This document shows, in pieces, positions 1-8,050 of a stretch of 63,302 nt of DNA. The stretch is from Deltaproteobacteria bacterium (GTDB taxonomy: Bacteria > Desulfobacterota > Syntrophorhabdia > Syntrophorhabdales > Syntrophorhabdaceae). Location of the stretch: positions 1-63,302 of the forward strand of contig JAKPCK010000005.1 of the NCBI GenBank assembly GCA_029553295.1, given 5' to 3'. The notes beneath the pieces are model-generated. The model had not been told where the DNA came from and did no database searches. It saw nothing but the letters and a program-made list of their open reading frames with translations. Position 1 is the first letter of the stretch, and each line of letters begins with the position of its first letter. The position numbers and the translations under genes are program-made.

Positions 1-24
1 ATAACAATACCATAAACCCCGAAT

Positions 25-30
25 AGGAGG
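25..30 (+). promoter_or_regulatory. Ribosome binding site of the decarboxylase gamma gene
   Basis: A perfect AGGAGG lies nine bases before the ATG at 40. It supports the small gene at 40-183, which is short enough to be missed by length-based gene calling. Confidence 0.7.
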
Positions 31-39
31 TATAACCAC

Positions 40-183
40 ATGATGGATCGATGGACCTTTGGAATAACAATGCTCGTTGTGGGTATGGGCGGCACACTCC
101 TTACACTTATTTTATTGAGCCTAATTATGTCAGTTCTCAAGAAGATATTTCCATATAAGCCCGATGAAGAAAAAAAAGACTAA
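40..183 (+). CDS. Na+-translocating decarboxylase gamma-like subunit (OadG family)
   Basis: This 47-residue protein starts MMDRWTFGIT, has one hydrophobic helix at about residues 8-34, and ends in a charged tail (KPDEEKKD). In oxaloacetate, methylmalonyl-CoA and glutaconyl-CoA decarboxylases the gamma subunit is a single-span membrane protein that anchors the carboxyltransferase/biotin part to the beta sodium pump. It stands 15 bases before a beta-subunit gene and has a strong Shine-Dalgarno sequence, so function is assigned mainly by context and topology. It is shorter than OadG of Klebsiella (about 80 residues) and lacks its long C-terminal domain. The carboxyltransferase subunit is not in the window and may lie upstream of base 1. 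Confidence 0.7.
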   Translation: MMDRWTFGITMLVVGMGGTLLTLILLSLIMSVLKKIFPYKPDEEKKD

Positions 184-198
184 AGGAAGGAGTTCAAT

Positions 199-1338
199 AT
201 GATTGAGGCAATAATCAGTGGTGCAAACGGGCTCATAGCAGGATTCATGAACCTGCACTGGTCTAATCCCGTAATGATGGCCATAGGATGTTTACTTCTC
301 TACCTGGGTATTAAAAAGGACTTTGAGCCACTTCTTCTCGTGCCTATTGGATTTGGATGTATCATAGTCAATATCCCTCTTGCAGGGCTTATGGAAAAAG
401 AAGGCTTTTTAAGGACCATATATGATGCCGGTATCATTACCGAACTGTTTCCCCTCCTTATCTTTGTAGGTATTGGTGCTATGACGGATTTTACACCTGT
501 CCTTGAAAACCCCTATACATTCCTCCTTGGTGCAGCAGGTCAGTGCGGTATATTTCTCACATTGCTTCTTGCCCTTGCCCTTGGTTTTAAATACAACGAG
601 GCAGTTACCATAGGCATAATCGGTGCATGTGATGGTCCTACTGTTATCTATGTTGCATCCCAGTATGCCCAGAATCTCCTTGGCCCATGTTCTGTTGCTG
701 CCTACTCCTATATGTCTTTAGTCCCGGTGCTCCAGCCACCTATCATGAGGATACTAACGACAAAAAAAGAGAGGGAGACTATAATGAAGACAGGCAAGAG
801 GACTGTTTCCAAAACCACAAAACTCCTTTTTCCCATTGTCATTACAATTGTAGGTGGTCTAATTGCACCTAAGGGTCTACCGCTTCTTGCCACTATTATG
901 CTCGGCAATTTTATGAAGGAATCCGGTGCAGTTGCAAGACTTACAAAGGCCTCAGAAAATGAGATTACCAATATCGTAACCCTCCTCCTTGGCATATCCA
1001 TCGGTGCCACCATGGATGGAAAGGTCTTTGTCCAGCCCACCACCATCATTATACTGGCACTGGGTCTTATAGCCATATGTCTTGATACAGTATGCGGTAT
1101 TTTGTTCGGTAAAGTCCTATACCTTATAACAGGTGGTAAGATTAACCCGCTTATCGGTGCAGCAGGTATATCTGCCTTCCCCATGTCTGCCCGTGTTGTC
1201 CAGAAAGAAGGGCAGAGGTATAACAAGAAAAACTATCTGCTTATGCATGCCATGGGTGCTAATGCAGGGGGGCAGGTAGGCTCTGTCATGGCAGCAGCGG
1301 TTATGCTCTCTGTTTTAAAGGGTATGGGGGTAATATAG
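199..1338 (+). CDS. oadB: Na+-translocating decarboxylase beta subunit, copy 1
   Basis: This 379-residue polytopic membrane protein belongs to the OadB/GcdB/MmdB family. These subunits remove CO2 from carboxybiotin and export Na+ across the cytoplasmic membrane. Visible family blocks are [15 protein letters not shown] near residues 39-53, IGACDGPTVIY with the conserved Asp145, LQPPIMR, and NPLIGAAGISAFPMSARV near the C terminus, which carries the Ser and Arg implicated in Na+ coupling. Length is typical for the family (375-435). GGAAGGAG precedes the ATG. The gamma-like gene lies just upstream, and the gene ends at a terminator shared with a convergent second copy. The substrate (oxaloacetate, glutaconyl-CoA, methylmalonyl-CoA or malonate) cannot be decided without the alpha subunit. 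Confidence 0.9.
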   Translation: MIEAIISGANGLIAGFMNLHWSNPVMMAIGCLLLYLGIKKDFEPLLLVPIGFGCIIVNIPLAGLMEKEGFLRTIYDAGIITELFPLLIFVGIGAMTDFTPVLENPYTFLLGAAGQCGIFLTLLLALALGFKYNEAVTIGIIGACDGPTVIYVASQYAQNLLGPCSVAAYSYMSLVPVLQPPIMRILTTKKERETIMKTGKRTVSKTTKLLFPIVITIVGGLIAPKGLPLLATIMLGNFMKESGAVARLTKASENEITNIVTLLLGISIGATMDGKVFVQPTTIIILALGLIAICLDTVCGILFGKVLYLITGGKINPLIGAAGISAFPMSARVVQKEGQRYNKKNYLLMHAMGANAGGQVGSVMAAAVMLSVLKGMGVI

Positions 1339-1365
1339 ATTAAAATCCTATAAAATTCGAAATAA

Positions 1366-1408
1366 AAAAGGCCATCTATAAAAATAAATATAGATGGCCT
1401 ATATTTTT
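1366..1408. terminator. Bidirectional rho-independent terminator
   Basis: A perfect 12-bp stem (1369-1380 with 1389-1400) and an 8-base A/T loop are flanked by an A-run on the left and a T-run on the right. It can therefore end transcription from both sides. It sits exactly between the convergent beta-subunit genes. Confidence 0.85.
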
Positions 1409-1421
1409 GTTTTAATCTTAG

Positions 1422-2543
1422 CTATTTCAGCATAGCCAGGAATGTCCCTGCTGCCACCGCTGTCCCTATAACACCTGCCACATTGGGTCCCATGGCATGC
1501 ATAAGGAGGAAGTTTTTAGGGTCTGCCTCCTGACCTACCTTCTGGGATACCCGGGCTGCCATAGGCACTGCCGATACACCGGCAGAGCCTATCAATGGAT
1601 TTATCTTTTCCTTCAAAAAAAGATTCATAATCTTGGCAAATATAAGGCCACCAACTGTAGAGAATGCAAAGGCAATAAGACCGAGTAAAAATATAAATAG
1701 AGGTTTTGGGCTTAAAAATACCTCTGCCTTCATGGTAGAACCTACGGCAAGCCCTAAGACAATGGTTACAATATTGAGAAGGTCATTCTGGGCGGTCTTG
1801 AGCAGTCTATCCACTACCTTACATTCTCTAAATAGATTGCCAACCATCAAAAGACCCATAAGGGGTGCTGCATCAGGGGTCAAAAGACATATAACAACTG
1901 TGGCAACCAGAGGGAATATTATCTTCTCTGTTTTTGAAACAGACCTAAGCTGTTTCATCCTTATCTTTCTCTCTGCCTCTGATGTAAGGAGTTTCATAAT
2001 AGGCGGCTGGATTAAGGGCACCATGGCCATATAAGAGTATGCGGCAACAGCAACCATACCCATCATATGGGGGGCGAGGGCTGATGCGAGATATATTGTT
2101 GTTGGGCCATCTGCTCCACCAATTATACCAATAGAGGCTGCCTCTTTAATAGTAAAGCCGAAGAAGATGGAGCCGAAAAATGCTACATAGACACCGAGTT
2201 GGGCTGCGGCACCGAGAAGTAATGTCTTAGGGTTTGCAATCATGGGTCCAAAATCAGTAAGTGCCCCTATGCCGAGAAATATAAGACATGGTATAATCTC
2301 TGTCTCAAGACCGTATTTAAAGAATAGATTAATAAGCTGACCCGGTCCTGTAAGGGGTGCGATAGGCATATTAACGAGGAATATGCTAAAGCCAATGGGG
2401 ACTAAAAGTAATGGTTCAAAGTCCTTTTTTATGGCAAGATACATGAAAAGACATCCGATAAGCCACATTATGACATATCTGTAGTCAAGATGGGGGATAC
2501 CTGTTTTTAAGAATATCTCATACAATACATTCAGTAGCTGCAT
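1422..2543 (-). CDS. oadB: Na+-translocating decarboxylase beta subunit, copy 2
   Basis: This 373-residue polytopic membrane protein is a clear paralog of the beta subunit at 199-1338. It has the same [14 protein letters not shown] block, [11 protein letters not shown] with Asp145 at the identical position, LQPPIMK, and [18 protein letters not shown] near the end. Its Asp-containing motif is the canonical GGADGPT, whereas copy 1 has GACDGPT. The start ATG at 2543 is preceded by GGAGGT, which is embedded in the end of the upstream gamma-like gene, so the two are translationally coupled. Two beta/gamma modules facing each other suggest two decarboxylases with different substrates or a recent duplication. 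Confidence 0.9.
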   Translation of the reverse strand: MQLLNVLYEIFLKTGIPHLDYRYVIMWLIGCLFMYLAIKKDFEPLLLVPIGFSIFLVNMPIAPLTGPGQLINLFFKYGLETEIIPCLIFLGIGALTDFGPMIANPKTLLLGAAAQLGVYVAFFGSIFFGFTIKEAASIGIIGGADGPTTIYLASALAPHMMGMVAVAAYSYMAMVPLIQPPIMKLLTSEAERKIRMKQLRSVSKTEKIIFPLVATVVICLLTPDAAPLMGLLMVGNLFRECKVVDRLLKTAQNDLLNIVTIVLGLAVGSTMKAEVFLSPKPLFIFLLGLIAFAFSTVGGLIFAKIMNLFLKEKINPLIGSAGVSAVPMAARVSQKVGQEADPKNFLLMHAMGPNVAGVIGTAVAAGTFLAMLK

Positions 2544-2545
2544 GT

Positions 2546-2677
2546 CTACTTACCTCCCTTCTTTGTTGTAGACCTGATAACAAAGCTCATGAGCTTCACG
2601 CTCAAAGAAAGGAGAATTAGTGTTAGAAACACAATCAACAGCCCTGTTCCGGCAACTCCTAATGCTTCTCTAATCAT
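2546..2677 (-). CDS. Na+-translocating decarboxylase gamma-like subunit, copy 2
   Basis: This 43-residue protein begins [10 protein letters not shown], has one hydrophobic helix at about residues 8-28, and ends in a basic tail (TTKKGGK). It ends two bases before the beta-subunit start, and its ATG is preceded by AGGAGG. Size, topology and position mirror the gamma-like gene at 40-183, so I infer the same role as a membrane anchor of a biotin-dependent sodium-pumping decarboxylase. Sequence alone is too short for a firm family call. Confidence 0.65.
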   Translation of the reverse strand: MIREALGVAGTGLLIVFLTLILLSLSVKLMSFVIRSTTKKGGK

Positions 2678-2686
2678 GTTTTAAAA

Positions 2687-2692
2687 CCTCCT
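2687..2692 (-). promoter_or_regulatory. Ribosome binding site of the second gamma-like gene
   Basis: CCTCCT on the plus strand reads AGGAGG on the minus strand, nine bases before the start at 2677. It supports translation of the 43-residue gene. Confidence 0.65.
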
Positions 2693-2699
2693 ATCTATT

Positions 2700-2716
2700 T
2701 TTAATGTAACATTAAA
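2700..2716. promoter_or_regulatory. Perfect 17-bp palindrome, candidate operator
   Basis: TTTAATGT-A-ACATTAAA is an 8-bp perfect inverted repeat about one central base. It lies 22 bases before the start of the leftward gamma/beta operon. Its size and position suit a dimeric repressor site, but no regulator is identified. Confidence 0.4.
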
Positions 2717-2873
2717 GCCATTGAGGCCAGCCTATGTAAATATTTTAAATATCTGAAAAGGTCTTTTTACTGAGAAACAAATCTATTTCTTTACCCCTTT
2801 TAATGCCTATATTTAATGTTGAATGCACTATGTTGTCAAGAGAATAATTTCACAAAAAAGATATTGTAAATCC

Positions 2874-2903
2874 TTGAAACGACATGCAAAAAAAGTTTTA
2901 TAT
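2874..2903 (+). promoter_or_regulatory. Possible sigma70 promoter for phoB-phoR
   Basis: TTGAAA (2874-2879) and TTATAT (2898-2903) are separated by 18 bases, about 50 bases before the phoB start. The surrounding region is AT-rich, so chance matches are likely. Confidence 0.3.
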
Positions 2904-2953
2904 TTTTCTATTGCAATAATAGACAAAATAATTAAATTGTATTCTGATAAACT

Positions 2954-3637
2954 ATGAATAGATTCATAGCAGTGGTAGATGATGAACCGGATATATTAGA
3001 GCTTGTCTCTATAAATCTCAAGAAGGCAAACTTTGCTGTTGAGTGTTTTGAAAATGCTGAGTCCTTTTTTAGGTCACTCAAACAAAAAACCCCTGACCTT
3101 GTTATCCTTGATCTGATGTTGCCTGATATGGATGGCTTTGAGGTATGCAAGTCCTTAAAGAGTCATAATAGATATGCATCTATACCTATAATTATGCTTA
3201 CTGCAAGGGTAGATGAAACAGAAAAGGTTTTAGGCCTTGAACTTGGGGCTGATGACTATATAACAAAGCCCTTTTCCCCAAAAGAGATGGTGGCAAGGGT
3301 AAAGGCGGTCTTAAGGAGACACAGACCCTCAGAAGATGTTAAACAATTAATAGACATAGCTGGGACAATATTTATAGATTTGGAAAAATATTCTGTATTA
3401 GTGAATGATAAAAAAGTGGATTTGACATCAACAGAATTCAAGATACTGAGTCTCCTTGCATCAAGGAAAGGCTTTGTATTTTCCAGGGATGCCATCCTTC
3501 AGCATCTATGGGGCAGCGAAAAGATGGTCATAGACAGGACAGTAGATGTCCATATAAAACACCTGAGGGAAAAACTCGGCAGCGCTGCAGGTTTTATAAA
3601 AAATATCAGGGGCTTGGGCTACAAGATAGAGGAATGA
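2954..3637 (+). CDS. phoB: PhoB-type response regulator
   Basis: This 227-residue OmpR/PhoB-family regulator has an N-terminal receiver (residues 4-115) with acidic pocket DDE at 9-11, phosphoacceptor Asp53, Thr83 and Lys105. A C-terminal winged-helix DNA-binding domain follows (about 130-225). The receiver carries LMLPDMDGFEVC, typical of the group. It is followed with a 4-base ATGA overlap by a PhoR-like kinase, and pstSCAB lies 4.4 kb downstream, so control of the phosphate regulon is the best reading. There is no obvious Shine-Dalgarno before the ATG. Other OmpR-family roles are possible, but the neighbourhood favours PhoB. Confidence 0.85.
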   Translation: MNRFIAVVDDEPDILELVSINLKKANFAVECFENAESFFRSLKQKTPDLVILDLMLPDMDGFEVCKSLKSHNRYASIPIIMLTARVDETEKVLGLELGADDYITKPFSPKEMVARVKAVLRRHRPSEDVKQLIDIAGTIFIDLEKYSVLVNDKKVDLTSTEFKILSLLASRKGFVFSRDAILQHLWGSEKMVIDRTVDVHIKHLREKLGSAAGFIKNIRGLGYKIEE

Positions 3638-5358
3638 GGATAAGCATATTTACAAAAAATATGGGGGCCTTTCTCATAGTGGTCCTGCTTTTAGGACTAT
3701 CCATGCCCTTTATAGCTTTCAAAACTATAAAACAACACTATATAGCTACCTTTACCGATAACCTGAAAAACATGACCCTGCTACTCAGACCTGAAATCAC
3801 AGACTTTTTCAGGACTCGAAAACTAAAAGAGATGGATAATTATGTTAAATCGTTCAAGCATAATGTAAATATGCGCATAACTGTTATGGATAGCGATGGG
3901 TTAGTCATAGCTGATTCAGAAAAAGACCCAAGGGTCATGGAAAACCACAGGATGAGACCGGAGTTTATAGACGCAGTTTCAGGAAGGATAGGAAAATCTA
4001 TGCGTTTTAGTGTAACGGTCGAGGAAAAGATGTTGTACGTGGCAGTGCCAATTGTTGCAGATGGAAAAATAATAGGGGTTTTAAGGATAAGCGAATTCTT
4101 AAAGGACATAGAAAACCTCCTTAATGACCTCAGGAACAAAATTATATGGCTGACATTAATAACAGCTACTTTTGCCTTTATAATTACCTTGATTATATCC
4201 AGAGGCATCTCAAAACCCTTAGCAGAGCTTGTTTTAGCAGCTAAACAGGTATCCCAGGGCAACTTTAATGTAAAGGTCTTCTTGAAAAACAATGACGAGC
4301 TCAAGGATCTTGCAGAAAGCTTCAATGAAATGACAATAAAGATGCAGAACATGTTTCAACATCTGGCCAATCAAAAAGAGGAGTTCAACACCATTATCTC
4401 ATCCATTGAAGAACCTCTCTTTGTTTTAAAAAAAGATGGAACAGTAAAGCTATGCAACGAGAGCTTTAAAAGGATTGCCGATAACAGAGAATTAAAAGGA
4501 GGGTATTTCTGGGAATACTGCAGATCCCCTGAACTCGATGACATTGTAAAGAAAGTAAAATTAGAAAGAAAGCACCACCTGGAAGAGATAAAAATAAAGG
4601 ATAGATTTTATCTTTGCAGTTTTACTTTTTTGAATCAGACAGAAGAGATTGTGATTATTTTACAGGACATTACCAGGTTCAAGCAGCTTGAGACACTAAA
4701 AAAGGAGTTTATAGCCAATATATCCCACGAACTAAGGACACCACTTACTGCCATAAAAGGGTTTATAGAAACCCTTGAAGAAGAAGAGCATATCCAGAAT
4801 GTCAGGTATCTCGAGGCCATAAAAAGACATACCAACAGGCTTATGAATATTGTAAATGATATCCTTGTATTGAGCGAACTGGAGAAAGAGGGTATCAGGC
4901 TTGAAAAAGAGGATGTGAATCTTATAGACCTGACAGAAAACATACTGAAGATATTTGAGCAGAGGATAAAGGAAAAGGGTTTGAGTGTTGTCCTTAATGC
5001 ACAGGAAAATATAAGACCTATTAAGGCTGATTCTTTTCGACTTGAACAGATGCTCATAAACCTCATGGACAATGCAATAAAATACACAGAAAAAGGCACA
5101 ATAACGATCTCCATTAACCAGGATGAAGATATATGTATGATTACAGTAGAGGATACGGGTATAGGTATACCAGAAAGCTCTATCCCCCGTATCTTTGAGA
5201 GATTCTATACAGCAGATAAATCCCGTTCAAAAAAATTAGGCGGCACAGGTCTTGGGCTCTCTATTGTCAAACATATTGTGTTACTCCACAAAGGATCCAT
5301 CGATGTCCAGAGTTCATTCGGTAAGGGTACGAAATTTACAATAAAATTACCTATGTAA
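3634..5358 (+). CDS. phoR: PhoR-like membrane sensor histidine kinase
   Basis: Starting at the ATG that overlaps the phoB stop, the protein is 574 residues. A transmembrane helix near residues 9-32 is followed by a periplasmic sensor of about 130 residues, a second helix near 168-190, a HAMP linker (about 190-240) and a PAS-like domain. Next come the phosphoacceptor block ISHELRTPLTAI with His365, then the N box (NLMDNAIKY), DTGIGIP, FERFYTADKSRS and GTGLGLSI of the ATPase domain. It phosphorylates the adjacent response regulator. A longer reading frame upstream exists but would bury the start inside phoB and precede the first membrane helix, so I reject it. The large periplasmic domain differs from E. 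coli PhoR, which has almost none. Confidence 0.87.
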   Translation: MRISIFTKNMGAFLIVVLLLGLSMPFIAFKTIKQHYIATFTDNLKNMTLLLRPEITDFFRTRKLKEMDNYVKSFKHNVNMRITVMDSDGLVIADSEKDPRVMENHRMRPEFIDAVSGRIGKSMRFSVTVEEKMLYVAVPIVADGKIIGVLRISEFLKDIENLLNDLRNKIIWLTLITATFAFIITLIISRGISKPLAELVLAAKQVSQGNFNVKVFLKNNDELKDLAESFNEMTIKMQNMFQHLANQKEEFNTIISSIEEPLFVLKKDGTVKLCNESFKRIADNRELKGGYFWEYCRSPELDDIVKKVKLERKHHLEEIKIKDRFYLCSFTFLNQTEEIVIILQDITRFKQLETLKKEFIANISHELRTPLTAIKGFIETLEEEEHIQNVRYLEAIKRHTNRLMNIVNDILVLSELEKEGIRLEKEDVNLIDLTENILKIFEQRIKEKGLSVVLNAQENIRPIKADSFRLEQMLINLMDNAIKYTEKGTITISINQDEDICMITVEDTGIGIPESSIPRIFERFYTADKSRSKKLGGTGLGLSIVKHIVLLHKGSIDVQSSFGKGTKFTIKLPM

Positions 5359-5470
5359 GTCCTGCAAAACCCTGCAGGGGTCTTGTTATTAAAAGATAAA
5401 GAATTGAAAGGTCTTAGAGGTATACTCTCTTTTTGAAGATAATCTACTTTATCATGAGTCCTTGTTAGGC

Positions 5471-7861
5471 TTATCTGGATTGCGTTCTAACCTGCTTTCG
5501 GACGAAGATAAAATCTCCTCCTTCGTGGCCCACATAGGGCAAATCAGAATACTCCGGGGTCTGAGGTGCATTGGTTACAACTAATTTTCTTATTTCCTCA
5601 AATAGCCTTGTCCCCTCCATAATACCACTATTTTTGTTTAAAACATCAAGAAACATCTTTGCAAAAACAGAATGTCCATGACCACCCTCATCAGCTACTG
5701 GTTCCACACCCCCTGATGTGAGCACCACCCGTGTTTTTTTCTCGGCAAGGCGTCGGAGATAATCTGAACCTTTAGCCGTCAGTGTTACACCCCTTGTTAG
5801 GGTGCCACCATAACAGCTATCTGCTACAATCATAACATGTTTTGCAGTCATGGCTTTTACAGCATCTGAGATATCACTTGTTGAGATCCAATTGGCTGGA
5901 CTATCTGTATCAGCATCAACAGGTAACCAGTATCCCCTACCTGTATCCTTGTCTAAATAACCATGCCCTGCATAATAGATTAAAAGATTGTCCTGTTGCG
6001 TGAGATTTTTCCGTAGATTACTAAAGGCATCCAAAATCTGTTTTCTTGAGGCATCAAGGAGTAAAACAACCTCATAACCATATTCTTTATTTAGCAGGGT
6101 GCTTACAGCCTCAGCATCACTTTTAGCAGTCTTTAATTTTCTCAAATTTTTATATTCATTATTACCTATTACGAGGGCATAGTATTTTCCAAAATTTATA
6201 TATGCGCCCTCTTTTATACGTAAAAGCTCGTCACGCCTTTGTTTGGCTATGTCTGCATATCGGCCCTTGCTATATTTTTCCAAATAGCGATCCATATCTT
6301 TTGGTTCTTTTGAATCCTTAATCGTCTCCCATAACTCTATCTCTTCCCTTTCTGCTTTTAATGCCTCAAGTTGTCTCTCTAACATACGTGCAAGGTCTGC
6401 ATATTTTCCTTTAGGATAGCGTCTTAAGTATTCTTTAAAATCCTCTGGTTTAGAACTCTCTCTAATATTATTCCAAAATGCCATTTCCTCTGTATCGGCC
6501 TTCATGCGTAAAAGGATATCAATTCTTGACTTTGCAAGGTCTGCAAAAAGTCCATCAGGGTATATTTGTAGGTAATTTTTATAATCCTCTATATTTTTGC
6601 TTTGTTCTATCTTTTCCCATATACGTATCTCTAAGTTATCCTGTTTTTCTTTTGCAGCAATAATATTTTCTATTCTTTTTTTGGCCTGGGCTACATATAT
6701 TCCCTGTGGATAGGCATTCAGATATCGGCGCAGATCCTCTGGGTCTGAACTACCCTTTACCTTCTCCCAGAGTGCCTCTTCAACCTCCACCTCTTTGGAA
6801 ACTGATGCTACAGACCTTAAACGTTTTAGCGAGGTTACAGCCATGTCCACAAACAAACCCTTAGGAAACTGCTGCATATAACCCTCAAAATCATTGGGGT
6901 TTTTACTGTCTTTTATCTTGTTCCAATATGCTACATCCTTTTCCAGGGATTCCTTTTCCTCTAATGCCTGAATCTTTGCTTGAGCTGCCCCCAAGAAGGT
7001 GCCTTTCGGGTATTGTTCCAGGTATTTCTTGTAACTCGAGACAGTATTCTGTTTGGAGGCCTCCTCCCATGCACGTTTTTCTGCCTCATCCAATTCGCTC
7101 TTTTTATCCGTAGTTTTATCTGTAGCTGGAATTGCGATGGCAAATGCCTCTGCAGGCAGATTGGCTATTGATGGCAATGCTGCTTCTGTTGACCCTTTTT
7201 TAAGGAGGGTTTTTTTCCTTTCAAATTCCCAGCTAAAATTATTTGAACCACCACCGAGGTTTAGAAAGCCTGCACCAGCTACTGAATAACTACCTTTTAA
7301 AATGCTTTTGTCAAAATCAATTTCATAAATATTGAATTTCATATTATAGGCACCAGGGAAAAATAGCCAAGAACAAACAGGCGTTGTCTCCATAGTAATG
7401 CTCTTTGGTGATGTTACATTAATTGTAACAGGGGCACTGGCACATAAAAGAGGTCCGATCCACCTTACCTTTCCATCCATCATGAATTTTATCTGGGATG
7501 TCTTTTTATCAATGCCAACCTGAAATATGTATGGCTCACTATATGAAGCCATTCCAGGAAAAGGGCCACCTTGTATATACCACCTAATACCTTTTTTTTC
7601 ACATGTCTTACCATCATCCCCTAATGTGCATATATCAGACAGGGTATTCTCATTAGTCCTGATCATAGCAAGGAGGCCCCCGATAATTCTATCCATATCG
7701 AATCTATCTGCAGGCTCACATCTATTATTCAGACATAGGCTTACACCTTCTGGAGGGGCAAAACTGGAGGTAGGGGTTGATGCACAGCCATAGAGATGGA
7801 ATAGAAAAATAAGAAAAGCAGAGATAAATGGAAATTTTTTTATTAATGGGCGCAAATCCAT
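5471..7861 (-). CDS. Caspase-like (peptidase C14) repeat lipoprotein
   Basis: This 796-residue protein has a lipoprotein signal (hydrophobic stretch ending HLYGC, Cys26), an all-beta-looking segment to about residue 230, and six tandem repeats of about 46-50 residues. Each repeat follows the pattern W..I..S..PEDF..YL..YP.G.(F/Y)A..A. A C-terminal caspase-like domain begins near residue 560. The catalytic dyad is visible: His633 in YYAGHG and Cys683 in ADSCYGG, so the protease is probably active. Caspase-like bacterial proteins often act as activated proteases in signalling or defence. This one is predicted to be membrane-anchored outside the cytoplasm. It lies between phoBR and pstSCAB but on the opposite strand, with no obvious partner. 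The exact role is unknown. Confidence 0.8.
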   Translation of the reverse strand: MDLRPLIKKFPFISAFLIFLFHLYGCASTPTSSFAPPEGVSLCLNNRCEPADRFDMDRIIGGLLAMIRTNENTLSDICTLGDDGKTCEKKGIRWYIQGGPFPGMASYSEPYIFQVGIDKKTSQIKFMMDGKVRWIGPLLCASAPVTINVTSPKSITMETTPVCSWLFFPGAYNMKFNIYEIDFDKSILKGSYSVAGAGFLNLGGGSNNFSWEFERKKTLLKKGSTEAALPSIANLPAEAFAIAIPATDKTTDKKSELDEAEKRAWEEASKQNTVSSYKKYLEQYPKGTFLGAAQAKIQALEEKESLEKDVAYWNKIKDSKNPNDFEGYMQQFPKGLFVDMAVTSLKRLRSVASVSKEVEVEEALWEKVKGSSDPEDLRRYLNAYPQGIYVAQAKKRIENIIAAKEKQDNLEIRIWEKIEQSKNIEDYKNYLQIYPDGLFADLAKSRIDILLRMKADTEEMAFWNNIRESSKPEDFKEYLRRYPKGKYADLARMLERQLEALKAEREEIELWETIKDSKEPKDMDRYLEKYSKGRYADIAKQRRDELLRIKEGAYINFGKYYALVIGNNEYKNLRKLKTAKSDAEAVSTLLNKEYGYEVVLLLDASRKQILDAFSNLRKNLTQQDNLLIYYAGHGYLDKDTGRGYWLPVDADTDSPANWISTSDISDAVKAMTAKHVMIVADSCYGGTLTRGVTLTAKGSDYLRRLAEKKTRVVLTSGGVEPVADEGGHGHSVFAKMFLDVLNKNSGIMEGTRLFEEIRKLVVTNAPQTPEYSDLPYVGHEGGDFIFVRKQVRTQSR

Positions 7862-7952
7862 TGTTATTTATCCATTATTTTCAAAGGCCTTATTTAAAAA
7901 TATTTTAATTTGTTTTTTAGATTATTTCAATACTGTCGATTCGGCTAGTCTT

Positions 7953-7974
7953 AAAAATTAACCAAAAATTAACA
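7953..7974 (+). promoter_or_regulatory. Candidate Pho box upstream of pstS
   Basis: AAAAATTAAC occurs twice with an exact 11-bp period (7953-7962 and 7964-7973). PhoB binds two 11-bp direct repeats, so period and location (77 bases before pstS, behind an AT-rich possible -10) fit. The repeat sequence itself is not the E. coli CTGTCAT consensus, so this is an inference. Confidence 0.45.
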
Positions 7975-8050
7975 GAAAATTTATTTTATCGTAACAATTG
8001 AGGTCTAAACTACATCCAGATTTAAAAATTCAGATACCGGAGGTTAGTGT

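Noticed and set aside
708-1226. Antisense reading frame of 172 residues opposite oadB copy 1
   Set aside because: It is a shadow of a well-supported gene, with no ribosome site and no family motif.
4635-5114. Antisense reading frame inside phoR
   Set aside because: It is Ser/Phe-rich and mirrors the sense codons; the sense strand encodes clear kinase motifs.
5359-5470. Terminator after phoR
   Set aside because: Short imperfect palindromes near 5362-5378 and 5410-5425 have weak stems and no clean T-run on either strand.
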